From positions 1 to 64,000 of the forward strand of contig CAVZRL010000003.1 of the NCBI GenBank assembly GCA_963777775.1: a stretch of 64,000 bases of DNA, given 5' to 3'. Origin of the DNA: WHSW01 sp963777775. GTDB lineage: Bacteria; Actinomycetota; Thermoleophilia; Solirubrobacterales; 70-9. The stretch's first letter is position 1; each line of letters begins with the position of its first letter. A model generated the notes under the pieces. The model was not told the origin of the DNA and searched no databases. It was given only the letters and a program-made list of their open reading frames with translations. Below are positions 25,393 to 34,115 of this stretch, piece after piece. The translations under genes were made by a program, and so were the position numbers.

Positions 25393-27024
25393 ATGAGCGC
25401 GCTTCGCGAGCGCGACGCCTGGCGCCGACTCGAGCGCCATCACGCGGAGCTCTCCGGACGCCACCTGCGCGAGCTGTTCGCCGAGGACCCGGGCCGCGGC
25501 GAGCGGCTGGTCGCCGAGGCGGCGGGCCTGTACCTCGATCTGTCGAAGAACCGGGTCACCGACGAGACCCTCGGGCTGCTCGCGGCGCTCGCGGCCGAGT
25601 GCGGGCTCGCCGAGCGCCGCGAGGCGATGTTCCGCGGCGAGCGGATCAACGTCTCCGAGGACCGGTCCGTGCTGCACGTCGCGCTGCGCATGCCGCGCTC
25701 CCGCTCGCTGGTCGTCGACGGCACCGACGTGGTCGCCGAGGTCCACGAGGTGCTCGACCGCATGGGCGCATTCTGTGAGCGGGTCCGCAGCGGTGAGTGG
25801 CGAGGGGCGAGCGGCGAGCCGATCCGCAACGTGGTCAACATCGGGATCGGGGGCTCGGACCTGGGCCCGGTGATGGCCTACGAGGCGCTGCGCCACTACT
25901 CGGCGCGGGAGATCAGCTTTCGCTTCGTCTCCAACGTCGACGGAACCGACTTCGCCGAGGCGACCCGTGACCTCGACCCGGCCGAGACCCTGTTCGTCGT
26001 CTGCTCGAAGACCTTCACGACGCTGGAGACGATGACCAACGCCCGCACCGCGCGCGCCTGGGTCCTCGCCGGCCTCGGCGGGGACGAGGAGGCGATCGCC
26101 AGGCACTTCGTCGCCGTCTCGACCAACGCCGAGGGCGTGGCGGAGTTCGGGATCGACGTCGACAACATGTTCGGGTTCTGGGACTGGGTCGGCGGCCGCT
26201 ACTCGATGGACTCGGCGATCGGGCTCTCGACCATGCTCGCGATCGGCCCCGCCGCCTTCGCCGACCTGTTGGCCGGGTTTCACGCGGTCGACGAGCACTT
26301 TCGCGAGGCGCCGACCGAGGCCAACCTCCCGGCGCTGCTCGGCCTGCTCGCGGTCTGGTACGGAGACTTCTTCGGTGCCCAGACGGTCGCGGTGCTGCCC
26401 TACGAGCAGTACCTGAAGCGGTTCCCGGCCTACCTCCAGCAACTGACGATGGAGTCGAATGGCAAGCACGTGACCCTTGACGGCGAGGCGGTCGACTACG
26501 AGACCGGAGCCGTCTACTGGGGCGAGCCGGGAACCAACGGCCAGCACTCCTTCTACCAGCTCATCCACCAAGGGACGAAGCTGATCCCCTGCGACCTGAT
26601 CGGCTTCTGCGAGCCGCTCAACCCGCTCGGCGACCATCACGACCTGCTGCTGGCGAACGTCTTCGCGCAGGCCGAGGCGCTGGCGTTCGGCAAGACGGCC
26701 GAGCAGGTGCGCGAGGAGGGCACCCCGGCCGAACTGGTCGCGCACCGGGTCTTCGAGGGAAACCGGCCGACGAACGTGATCCTGGCCCAGAAGCTCACCC
26801 CGGGCTCGCTCGGCAGCCTGGTCGCGCTCTATGAGCACAGCGTCTTCACCCAGGGCACGATCTGGGGCATCGACTCGTTCGACCAGTGGGGGGTCGAGCT
26901 CGGCAAGGTGCTGGCGAGGCGGATCGTGCCCGAGCTGCAGAGCGCCGACGAGCCCGAGCTCGATCACGACAGCTCGACCAACACGCTGATCCGGCGCTAC
27001 CGCGCACACCGAACCGGTGGCTGA
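25393..27024 (+). CDS. pgi: glucose-6-phosphate isomerase
   Basis: The 543-residue protein has the PGI signatures NIGIGGSDLGPVM near residues 147-159 and GGRYSMDSAIGLS near 271-283. Near the end, QWGVELGKVLARRIVPEL carries the Gly-Lys pair of the second signature. It interconverts glucose 6-phosphate and fructose 6-phosphate, linking glucokinase to glycolysis and to tkt/tal. The ATG has a purine-rich ribosome site 10-16 bases upstream. The last eight bases overlap the HAD gene. Confidence 0.96.
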   Translation: MSALRERDAWRRLERHHAELSGRHLRELFAEDPGRGERLVAEAAGLYLDLSKNRVTDETLGLLAALAAECGLAERREAMFRGERINVSEDRSVLHVALRMPRSRSLVVDGTDVVAEVHEVLDRMGAFCERVRSGEWRGASGEPIRNVVNIGIGGSDLGPVMAYEALRHYSAREISFRFVSNVDGTDFAEATRDLDPAETLFVVCSKTFTTLETMTNARTARAWVLAGLGGDEEAIARHFVAVSTNAEGVAEFGIDVDNMFGFWDWVGGRYSMDSAIGLSTMLAIGPAAFADLLAGFHAVDEHFREAPTEANLPALLGLLAVWYGDFFGAQTVAVLPYEQYLKRFPAYLQQLTMESNGKHVTLDGEAVDYETGAVYWGEPGTNGQHSFYQLIHQGTKLIPCDLIGFCEPLNPLGDHHDLLLANVFAQAEALAFGKTAEQVREEGTPAELVAHRVFEGNRPTNVILAQKLTPGSLGSLVALYEHSVFTQGTIWGIDSFDQWGVELGKVLARRIVPELQSADEPELDHDSSTNTLIRRYRAHRTGG

Positions 27025-27700
27025 TCCCGGCGGCGTATCGGCGGTGCTGTTCGACATCGACGGCACCCTGATCTCGACCGGCGGTGCCAGCGACCGCGCC
27101 TGGCACCGGGCCTTTCTCGAGCTGCAAGGCGTCGAGGTCAACGTGCCCGACTACACGGGTAAGGGGGTGCCGGACCCAGTCGTCGGCCTGCAGTGCTTTC
27201 GCGGGGCGATCGGCCGCGAGCCCGAGGGCGAGGAGATGGCGAGGCTGATGGCGCTCCGCGAGCGGTATCTGCGGGAAGAGGTCGAGACCTCGCCCGGCTA
27301 CCGGGTGATGCCCGGGGTCGAGACGCTGCTCGAGCGGCTGACCGGCGAAGGGCGTCTGGTTGGTCTGATCACCGGCAACACCAAGCCCGCCGCGCGGATC
27401 AAGCTCGCCCGCGCCGGTCTCAACCGCTACTTCGCCTTCGGCGGCTATGGCTCGGACGCCGACGAGCGCGCCGACGTCGCCCGCAAGGCCCTCGAGCGCG
27501 CGGACGCGGCATCCGGGGGCAAGCTGAACCGCGCTGCCTGCATCGCGACCGGCGACACCCCGCTCGACGTCGCCGCCGGGCACGCCGCCGGGATCCGGGT
27601 CGTCGGCGTCGCCACCGGTGAGTACTCGGTCGAAGACCTGCGGGCGGCGGGCGGCGACTGGGTCGTCGCCTCGCTCGCCGACGACGCGCTGCCGTTTTAG
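27017..27700 (+). CDS. HAD superfamily hydrolase, phosphatase-like
   Basis: The 227-residue protein has motif I DIDGTL (nucleophile Asp13), motif II LITGNT near residues 117-122 and motif IV ATGDTPLD near 179-186. The cap is helical (subclass I), as in phosphoglycolate phosphatase and beta-phosphoglucomutase relatives. It starts at a GTG inside pgi, so it is co-translated and may act on a sugar phosphate. Its stop overlaps that of the opposing APH gene by four bases. The exact substrate is not predictable. Confidence 0.85.
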   Translation: MADPGGVSAVLFDIDGTLISTGGASDRAWHRAFLELQGVEVNVPDYTGKGVPDPVVGLQCFRGAIGREPEGEEMARLMALRERYLREEVETSPGYRVMPGVETLLERLTGEGRLVGLITGNTKPAARIKLARAGLNRYFAFGGYGSDADERADVARKALERADAASGGKLNRAACIATGDTPLDVAAGHAAGIRVVGVATGEYSVEDLRAAGGDWVVASLADDALPF

Positions 27701-29010
27701 GCGGTCCCGAGCCCGGTCCACTCGAGCGCCTCGGCGACCCGGGGCACCCACCAGTCCAACTCCGCCGTCCCCCAGCGGCGTTCGACGGGATCGGGGTGGA
27801 CGACCGCCGAGTGGCCGAACACCCACCCGTACATCACGAGTCCGCAGATCAGGCCCATCGCAAGGTCCTCGTCGCGGACCGCATCGCCCTCCGCGGCGCG
27901 GAAGTCGTCCGTGATCTCGTCGTGGCTGGCGTCGATCCGCCAGGCGTCATGACCCAGGTACCAGGCGAACTCGACCGCCGGCGTCGCGGCGGTTGCCATG
28001 TCCCAGTCGAGGAGCACGACCCGGTCGCCCTCGAGGCCGAGGTTGTCGTCGCGCAGGTCGCCGTGGATCAAGGTGGTGCCGCCGCGCTCGATCCGCTCGG
28101 CGAGCGGCCTCGGGTCGTCCGCAAGCCTGCGCACCGCTTCGCCGACCGGTCTCGGGACCGCCGCCGCGAACGCGTCCCATGCTGCCCCGAACTGCTTCGG
28201 GAGCAGATCCTGGCCATCGATCTCGGCGGCCGCGATCGGGGCGCCGGCGATTCCGAGCCGGGCGGCGGCCGTGGCGAGGGCCGGGACCCGCTCGCCACGG
28301 AAGCGCTCATGCATGGCGGCCGCGAGAGCCAGTATCCGCCGGTTCTCGGCGCGGCTCAGGCGGCGCTCGTCGCCGAGCAGGGCGCCGGACGCGTCCCGCA
28401 TCAGCAGCCACCACGAGCCCTCGGCCTCGAAGGCATCGATCACCGCCGGGTCGAGCCGCTCGGGAAGCCCGGCGAGCACCCCATCGCGCCACAGCTCTGC
28501 CGACCGCGCGCTTCCCCCCAGCGCCCGCCCGAGCCAGTCGCCCCCCGGGCGGAGCTGCTTGGCGATCACCCGCTCCCCGTCGGCGCGCCGCAGGCGCGCC
28601 AGCGCCGCGCCGGAGTTGCCGCCTCCAACCAGCTTCTCGACCTCGATCGCGGCCGCCCGCTCGCGAACCTGATCGGGCAGCTCCGGCTCGCCCGCGGCGG
28701 CGAGCCCGGCGGCGTAGACCCAGTGCGCGGCGATCCCGGTCCCGGTCAGGTGCAAGTAGTGGCGCTGGCGCCAGGGCGGACGCTCGAGCGTCACTGCGGC
28801 GCCGGACTCGTAGCCGCGCGCCTCCCAGCCCGTCGCGGGCACCTGGTCGCGGAAGGTCGCGAGCAGGCGCTCGCGGATCGCGGCACGCCCCTCGACGAGC
28901 TCGCGTCGGCCGGGCACGGAGAGATCGAGCCTGGCGTCGGGTTCGTAGAGGTCTGTGAGCTCGCCGATCCGCCCCTCTCGCAGCGCTGCCAGCGCCGGAT
29001 GCCCGCCCAC
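27697..29010 (-). CDS. SnoaL-like domain fused to APH-type phosphotransferase
   Basis: The first ~110 residues of this 437-residue protein (LYEPDARLDLSVPG, WRQRHYLHLTGTGIAAHW) look like a SnoaL/NTF2 cone fold. The remainder is an aminoglycoside-phosphotransferase-like kinase with catalytic loop LIHGDLRDDNLGLEGD (about 305-320) and metal motif LLDWDMA near 325-331. Such kinases phosphorylate small molecules such as amino alcohols or sugars; the substrate is unknown. It starts at GTG 29010 directly on the upstream stop (TAGTG). This two-domain pairing is unusual. Confidence 0.72.
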   Translation of the reverse strand: MGGHPALAALREGRIGELTDLYEPDARLDLSVPGRRELVEGRAAIRERLLATFRDQVPATGWEARGYESGAAVTLERPPWRQRHYLHLTGTGIAAHWVYAAGLAAAGEPELPDQVRERAAAIEVEKLVGGGNSGAALARLRRADGERVIAKQLRPGGDWLGRALGGSARSAELWRDGVLAGLPERLDPAVIDAFEAEGSWWLLMRDASGALLGDERRLSRAENRRILALAAAMHERFRGERVPALATAAARLGIAGAPIAAAEIDGQDLLPKQFGAAWDAFAAAVPRPVGEAVRRLADDPRPLAERIERGGTTLIHGDLRDDNLGLEGDRVVLLDWDMATAATPAVEFAWYLGHDAWRIDASHDEITDDFRAAEGDAVRDEDLAMGLICGLVMYGWVFGHSAVVHPDPVERRWGTAELDWWVPRVAEALEWTGLGTA

Positions 29011-29951
29011 TAGGGCGGTGGCGGTGGGAGCGTCGTTCCGAGCTCGGACGCCTCCTCGTCCATCCGCCGGGCGACCGCGGCGGAGGCGATGCAGATCTCG
29101 TCCAGCTCGGCGGCAGACTTCTTGTGGCCTTTGACGTTGCAGACCAGCGATCCGGCGACGAGCTCGAACGCGTACGCCTCGGGCGCGTGGGACTCGAGCC
29201 AGACGAGGAAGCTGGGGGAGAGGATCTGGCGCGCCCGGGCGAGGTCGTCGTTGGCACCGGTGAAGATCTCGAACTCCTTGTCCACCGCGGCCGACTCCTG
29301 CTCGACCCGCTGGCGCTTGCGAAACACGTCCTCCATCGAGTCCATGAACCGGAATCCGACCCGGCGCTGGCAGTAGAGCTCCTGGACCAGGGCGGCGGTC
29401 GCCGGGAGCTGCGTGATCACGATCGTGAAGTGGACGTAGGTGGTCTGGCGGTCCCCATCGGAGTCGGTGGTCTCCTCCTCGTAGGTGTAGAGACAAAGGC
29501 TGCCGTTGAGCCCGCCGGGCAGCACTCCATTGAATCGCTCCTGCGCGTAGCGTCGATCGCCGCGGGAGAGCAGCGGGGTCACCGGCGGCAGCGACGTGTG
29601 TCCCTCGATCCGGCTCAGGTCGCGGCCCCGCGCATAGGCGGTGAAGAAGTCGTCGCGCGCGGCCGAGTTGGCGGCGATCAGGACCCCGAGGCCGACGACG
29701 ATCAGGGTCGCCATTGCCGCGAGCGCCCCGATCCCCCAACCGGCCTGGCTGCCGGCGACGAGCAGCACGACGAGCGTCACCGCGCCGCCCCCGATCAGGG
29801 TCAGCGAGTGGCCCGCGAGCCGGCGCGCGTGCAGCCAACGCGTGTCGCCCGCGTCGTCGGGGACCGGTGGTGCGCTGGGCACCGGCGGCGTCGCGGGAGC
29901 CGCACCCGGCGGCGGCGCGCTGAGCCCGTTGGGAGGGGTCTCGGCGCTCAC
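29010..29951 (-). CDS. membrane protein of unknown function
   Basis: The 313-residue protein has a Pro/Ala-rich cytoplasmic N-terminus (1-40) and two adjacent transmembrane helices (about 48-68 and 72-94). A soluble domain of about 200 residues follows, with LSRIEGHTSLPPVTPLLSRG, then LCLYTYEEETTDSDG, and a Pro tail. I do not recognise the family; it has the look of DUF3137-type membrane proteins. It is coupled to the SnoaL-APH gene. The GTG start has a TAAGGT box seven bases upstream. Confidence 0.7.
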   Translation of the reverse strand: MSAETPPNGLSAPPPGAAPATPPVPSAPPVPDDAGDTRWLHARRLAGHSLTLIGGGAVTLVVLLVAGSQAGWGIGALAAMATLIVVGLGVLIAANSAARDDFFTAYARGRDLSRIEGHTSLPPVTPLLSRGDRRYAQERFNGVLPGGLNGSLCLYTYEEETTDSDGDRQTTYVHFTIVITQLPATAALVQELYCQRRVGFRFMDSMEDVFRKRQRVEQESAAVDKEFEIFTGANDDLARARQILSPSFLVWLESHAPEAYAFELVAGSLVCNVKGHKKSAAELDEICIASAAVARRMDEEASELGTTLPPPPP

Positions 29952-30123
29952 TCGCGAGACCTTATCTGCAACCTGGCTTGCATCCCGACGCCCGCCGGGC
30001 GCGCCGCTCGGCCTGGCGCGAACGTCCCCGGATCGCGCTCTGACAAGCGGTAAACCCTTTCGCGGCAGGTCCGGTTAGCAAGTCCGTCCGACGGAGCGGA
30101 TCCAATTCTCGATCGAGGCTGTG

Positions 30124-30156
30124 TTGCAAAGTGGGGCAGAGTGGGCTAGCGTGGCT
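30124..30156 (+). promoter_or_regulatory. dcw promoter overlapped by MraZ boxes
   Basis: TTGCAA (30124-30129), a 17-base spacer and TAGCGT (30147-30152) form a sigma-70-type promoter. Within it three TGGGN-type repeats at exact 10-base steps (TGGGG 30132, TGGGC 30142, TGGCT 30152) match the known MraZ operator. MraZ bound there would block polymerase, giving autoregulation of the whole cluster. Confidence 0.75.
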
Positions 30157-30180
30157 CAAGCAGTTGACCCAGGGACCGGG

Positions 30181-30207
30181 GTGGTGAGGCTCCTCCCACC
30201 TCGCCAC
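30181..30207 (+). other. hairpin in the mraZ leader
   Basis: A 9-bp stem (gtggtgagg with cctcgccac, one G-T pair) encloses a nine-base loop in the roughly 80-base leader of mraZ. It lies 34 bases before the ATG. It could affect message stability or translation. The remainder of 29952-30123 shows no gene. Confidence 0.35.
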
Positions 30208-30241
30208 TCCGGTCCAAATCTTCTCCCGGTCCCCCAGCCAG

Positions 30242-30685
30242 ATGGCATTTCGCGGTCAGTACGAACACAGCCTCGATTCCAAGGACCGGCTCACGATCCC
30301 GGCGCGGTGGCGCGGTCAGCTCGTCGACGGGACGGTTCTCGTCGCCGGGCTCGACCCCTGCGTCGAGGTCTTCTCGCCGAGCGGTTATGACGACTGGACG
30401 CAGCGCTTCCTCGCCGACCTCAACCGACTCGGCAAGAAGGGGCGGATGATGTATCGGCGCTTCAACGCCTCCGCCCAGGAAGAGGCGCTCGACTCGGCGG
30501 GCCGGGTGCGGCTCGCGGGCCACCTGATCGAGCATGCGGGGCTCGACGGCCCGTGCATCGTGGTCGGGGTCGGAGACCACGTCGAGGTCTGGGACCCGCA
30601 GCGCTGGCAGGATCATTACGCCGAGCTCGACGCCCAGGCGGGCGAGCTCGCCGAGGAGCTGGCCGGCGGCCCGGGGGCGGGCTGA
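30242..30685 (+). CDS. mraZ: transcriptional regulator MraZ
   Basis: The 147-residue protein has two SpoVT/AbrB-like repeats. The first begins FRGQYEHSLDSKDRLTIPAR near residues 3-22, and the second QEEALDSAGRVRLAGHLIEH near residues 80-99. MraZ is a ring-shaped DNA-binding protein that represses its own operon through TGGGN repeats, which are visible upstream. It is first gene of the division and cell-wall cluster, and its stop overlaps the rsmH start. Confidence 0.96.
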   Translation: MAFRGQYEHSLDSKDRLTIPARWRGQLVDGTVLVAGLDPCVEVFSPSGYDDWTQRFLADLNRLGKKGRMMYRRFNASAQEEALDSAGRVRLAGHLIEHAGLDGPCIVVGVGDHVEVWDPQRWQDHYAELDAQAGELAEELAGGPGAG

Positions 30686-31668
30686 TGGCCACACTGACCT
30701 ACATGCCGACCGAGCACCTGCCCGTCCTCGCCTCCGAGCTGGTCGCGCTCTGCGACCCGGGGCCCGGCGACACGGTCGTCGATTGCACGTTCGGCGGCGG
30801 TGGCCATGCGCGGCTGTTCGCGGAGCGGATCGGGCCGACCGGGACGCTGGTCTGCATCGATCGTGACCCGGCCGCCGCGGCGCGATTCGCAGAGCTCGAG
30901 CCTGAGCTCGGCTGCGAAGCGCGCTTCGAGCCGGGCGACTTCGCCGAGCTGCTCGGCTCGCTCGCCGAGGAGGGCTTGCGCCCGCAGGTGATCTACATGG
31001 ACCTGGGCGTCTCCTCGCACCAGCTCGACAGTTGGGAGCGCGGGTTCTCCTACTCCTATGACGCGCCCCTGGACATGCGGATGGACAGCTCGCAGAACCT
31101 CTCGGCGCTCGAGGTCGTCAACGAATGGCCGCCGGCGCGCCTCGAGGCCGCCCTGCGCGAGCTCGGCGAGGAGCGTCACGCACGGGCGATCGCCGGCGAG
31201 ATCGCCCGTCGCCGGCCGCTCGAGACCACCGGCGAACTGGTCGACGCGATTCGCTCAGCGGTCCCGTCCGCGTACCGGTTCGGGCGCGGGCACCCGGCCA
31301 AGCGCAGCTTTCAGGCGATCCGGATCGCCGTCAACGGCGAGCTCGACTCGCTCGACCGGGCGCTGCCCGGCGCCTGGTCGCTGCTTGCCGAGGGCGGGCG
31401 CTTCGCGGCGATCGCCTTCCACTCGCTCGAGGACCGCCGCGTGAAGCGCTTTCTCGCCGGGCGCGCGCGGGGCTGCACCTGCCCGCCGGAGCTTCCCGTC
31501 TGCGTCTGTGGGCACGAGCCCGAGGCAGAGCTGCTCTCTCGCCGGGTGGTCCGCCCGAGCGAGCACGAGGCCGAGCGCAACCCCCGATCGCGCTCGGCGC
31601 GCCTGCGTGCGGCGCGCAAGCTTGGCGCAGGAACACCACGCGTCGAGGGCGAAGAAGCGCCGAGGTAG
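30685..31668 (+). CDS. rsmH: 16S rRNA (cytosine1402-N4)-methyltransferase
   Basis: The 327-residue protein has the SAM-binding loop DCTFGGGGHARLF near residues 33-45. The signature MDLGVSSHQLD is near residues 105-115, and the RsmH-typical C-terminal segment IAFHSLEDRRVKRFL is near 238-252. It methylates the decoding centre of 16S rRNA. The ATG at 30685 shares its A with the mraZ stop. It sits second in the cluster, as is standard. Confidence 0.96.
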   Translation: MATLTYMPTEHLPVLASELVALCDPGPGDTVVDCTFGGGGHARLFAERIGPTGTLVCIDRDPAAAARFAELEPELGCEARFEPGDFAELLGSLAEEGLRPQVIYMDLGVSSHQLDSWERGFSYSYDAPLDMRMDSSQNLSALEVVNEWPPARLEAALRELGEERHARAIAGEIARRRPLETTGELVDAIRSAVPSAYRFGRGHPAKRSFQAIRIAVNGELDSLDRALPGAWSLLAEGGRFAAIAFHSLEDRRVKRFLAGRARGCTCPPELPVCVCGHEPEAELLSRRVVRPSEHEAERNPRSRSARLRAARKLGAGTPRVEGEEAPR

Positions 31669-31671
31669 GAG

Positions 31672-32382
31672 ATGGCAGCGACCGCGACAGCCAGACCCGG
31701 CACCGCCACGCGTCGCGCGCCGTCCCGCAGGTCGGCGCCCACGGCGCCGCGAAAGCGCCGTCCCCCGCCGCGCCGCCAGACCCCGGTGGCGGGCTTCGTC
31801 CCGGTCGCCGTCGGCCGGACCGCGGTCGCTGTCGGCGGCCTCGCCGACTCGGGCCTGGTCGTCCGCCTGACCAGGTCGCGACTCTGGATCGGGCTACTCG
31901 GCTGCCTGCTGATCGGGATCGTCGCCCTGAACGTGATGGCGCTCAGCTTCAGCGCCTCCTCGAGCCAGGCGGCCCGACAGGCCGAAGAGCTCGAGCAGCT
32001 CAACTCCGCCCTGCGAGGCGACATCGCGACCCGGCTCTCGAGCGACGAGGTGGAATCGGCGGCAAGCGAGATGGGGATGTTCATCCCCGAGCCCGGCGCG
32101 ATCCGCTACCTGCGCCCGTCGTCCGCCGACGCCGCCGAGGCCGCCCGTCGCTTGCGCGACGGAGAGCTCGGCTCGACCGGCTACGTCGCCGCCGAGCCGA
32201 TCGCGGCTCCGGTTGACGCGGCTCCGGTTGAGACGACCCCGGTCGCGTCCTCGGAAGCCGTCGCCCCGGTGGCCGAGGACGCAGCCGCCGCCCCGGTCGC
32301 GCCCGAGACCGCGGCGGCCACCACCCCGGCCGCGCCGCTCGCCCCCGCGGCTCCGGTCGGCGGCGGGGTCGCCGCGCCGTGA
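31672..32382 (+). CDS. ftsL: FtsL-like division protein
   Basis: The 236-residue bitopic protein has a basic cytoplasmic N-terminus (1-40) and one transmembrane helix (about 71-92). A short coiled-coil region (EELEQLNSALRGDIATRL) and a conserved-looking AASEMGMFIPEPGAIRYL follow. It occupies the ftsL position between rsmH and ftsI, so it likely links FtsQ and DivIC in the septal complex. The last 65 residues are an Ala/Pro/Val tail, an unusual outer extension. FtsL proteins are poorly conserved and position carries much of the call. Confidence 0.8.
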   Translation: MAATATARPGTATRRAPSRRSAPTAPRKRRPPPRRQTPVAGFVPVAVGRTAVAVGGLADSGLVVRLTRSRLWIGLLGCLLIGIVALNVMALSFSASSSQAARQAEELEQLNSALRGDIATRLSSDEVESAASEMGMFIPEPGAIRYLRPSSADAAEAARRLRDGELGSTGYVAAEPIAAPVDAAPVETTPVASSEAVAPVAEDAAAAPVAPETAAATTPAAPLAPAAPVGGGVAAP

Positions 32383-34070
32383 GTCTGGTTGACCGCCGCG
32401 TCGGCCTCCTGTTTGCGGGGTTCACGGCCCTGCTGCTGATCGTCCTTGTCCGCGCGGCCTGGGTCCAGGGCGTCAACGGTGGCCGCTACAGCGCCGAGGC
32501 CCAGAGCCAGCAGGTCGAGTCGGTGGTCGTCCCCGGCTCGCGGGGGACGATCTCCGACCGCGACGGCAAGTCGCTCGCCGTCTCCGAGGACGCGGCGACC
32601 GTGATCGCGACGCCCTACCAGGTCACGGATCCCGAGGCGACGGCACGCAAGCTCGCTCGCGCCCTGGAGGCGGATGAGAAGCCGATCCTCGCGGCGCTCG
32701 CCGATCGCGAGTCGGGCTTCGCCTACATCGCGCGCAAGGCGAGCCTCGACGCGGCCGCGAAGATCGAGGAGCTCGACCTGCCCGGGATCGCGCTGTTGCC
32801 CGACAGCCGCAGGATCTACCCGCAGGGCGAGCTGGCCTCGCAGGTGATCGGCACGGTCGGGATCGAGAACCAGGGCCTGACCGGGCTGGAGGCATCCGAG
32901 GACGAGCTCCTGCACGGCACCGACGGCGAGCGCGAGGTCGTTCGCGACGCGCTCGGCGACGAGCTCGAGCGCCAGACGATCGCCGGTGCCGAGACCGGAT
33001 CGGACCTGCAGCTGACCCTCGATGCCGACCTTCAGGCCGAGACCGAGAGCGTGCTGGAGGGGATCGGGACCGCCTACCAGCCGGACGGGGCAACCGCGGT
33101 CGTGATGGACCCCCGCGGCTCCGACGTGCTTGCGATGGCCAACTGGCCGCCCTTCGACCCGACCGAGCTCGACGCCGCGAGCCCCGATGAGCTGCGCAAC
33201 ATGGCGACCGGGTTCACCTACGAGCCGGGCTCGACGTTCAAGGCGTTCACGGTCGCCGGCGCGCTCGAGGACGGCGTGGTGACGCCGCAGACCAGCTTCG
33301 ACCTGCCCCCGACGCTTCAAATTGCCGACCGCATGATCGAGGAGTCGCACCCGCGCGGCTACATCAGCGCCTCGGTCTCAGAGATCATCCAGCAGTCCTC
33401 GAACGTCGGCGCGGTGCTGATCGGGCTGGCGCTCAACGACGAGTTCGGCGACTCCAAGTACGGCGGCCGGTTCGACGCCTGGGTGCGGCGGTTCGGGTTC
33501 GGGCGCGCGACCGGGATCCAGTTCGCCGGTGACGAGCAGGGGATCGTTCCGGATCCTGACGACTATTCCGGCTCGACGATGGGCAACCTGCCGCTCGGCC
33601 AGGGCCTTTCGGTTACCCCGATCCAGATCGCCGCCGCTTACTCGGCGATCGCCGGCGACGGAGTGCTGCGCGCCCCGCGCTTGGTGGCCGAGCAGGACGG
33701 GGTCGAGGTCGAGCGCGACCGGGGTGAGCGGGTGATCAGCAGCGCCCATGCCGCCGAGCTTCGCGAGATGCTCGAGGGCGTGCTCGAGGCCGGCGGCACG
33801 GCCTCGGCGGTGACCGTCCCCGGCTACACGCTGGCCGGCAAGACCGGCACCGCGCAGAAAGTCGACCCCGAGACCGGGACCTACTCGGAAACGGAGTTCG
33901 TCGCCTCATTCGTCGGATTCGCCCCCGCCGAGGACCCGCGTCTGCTGGTCGCGGTGGTCGTCGACAACCCGAAGGGCGACTACTACGGCGGCACCGTGGC
34001 GGCTCCTGCGTTCGGCGAGATCGCGCGCTACGCGCTGCCACACCTGGGGATCGCGCCGGACGGAGCCTGA
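32379..34070 (+). CDS. ftsI: septal peptidoglycan transpeptidase (PBP, FtsI)
   Basis: This 563-residue class B penicillin-binding protein has a short cytoplasmic tail, one helix (about 7-25) and a dimerisation domain. The transpeptidase domain has SxxK at Ser285-Lys288 (GSTFK), SSN at about 340-342 and KTG at 488-490 (GKTGTAQK). It cross-links septal peptidoglycan together with FtsW. It starts at a GTG overlapping ftsL. There are no PASTA repeats at the C-terminus. Confidence 0.95.
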   Translation: MSLVDRRVGLLFAGFTALLLIVLVRAAWVQGVNGGRYSAEAQSQQVESVVVPGSRGTISDRDGKSLAVSEDAATVIATPYQVTDPEATARKLARALEADEKPILAALADRESGFAYIARKASLDAAAKIEELDLPGIALLPDSRRIYPQGELASQVIGTVGIENQGLTGLEASEDELLHGTDGEREVVRDALGDELERQTIAGAETGSDLQLTLDADLQAETESVLEGIGTAYQPDGATAVVMDPRGSDVLAMANWPPFDPTELDAASPDELRNMATGFTYEPGSTFKAFTVAGALEDGVVTPQTSFDLPPTLQIADRMIEESHPRGYISASVSEIIQQSSNVGAVLIGLALNDEFGDSKYGGRFDAWVRRFGFGRATGIQFAGDEQGIVPDPDDYSGSTMGNLPLGQGLSVTPIQIAAAYSAIAGDGVLRAPRLVAEQDGVEVERDRGERVISSAHAAELREMLEGVLEAGGTASAVTVPGYTLAGKTGTAQKVDPETGTYSETEFVASFVGFAPAEDPRLLVAVVVDNPKGDYYGGTVAAPAFGEIARYALPHLGIAPDGA

Positions 34071-34102
34071 CCGCTGCGCCGCTGGTCGTCGCTGCCCCTT
34101 CC

Positions 34103-34108
34103 TAGAAT
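34103..34108 (+). promoter_or_regulatory. -10 box of murE, leaderless spacing
   Basis: TAGAAT ends seven bases before the murE GTG in the 45-base gap after ftsI. It suggests an internal promoter giving a leaderless murE message. Confidence 0.5.
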
Positions 34109-34115
34109 CGCCCGC

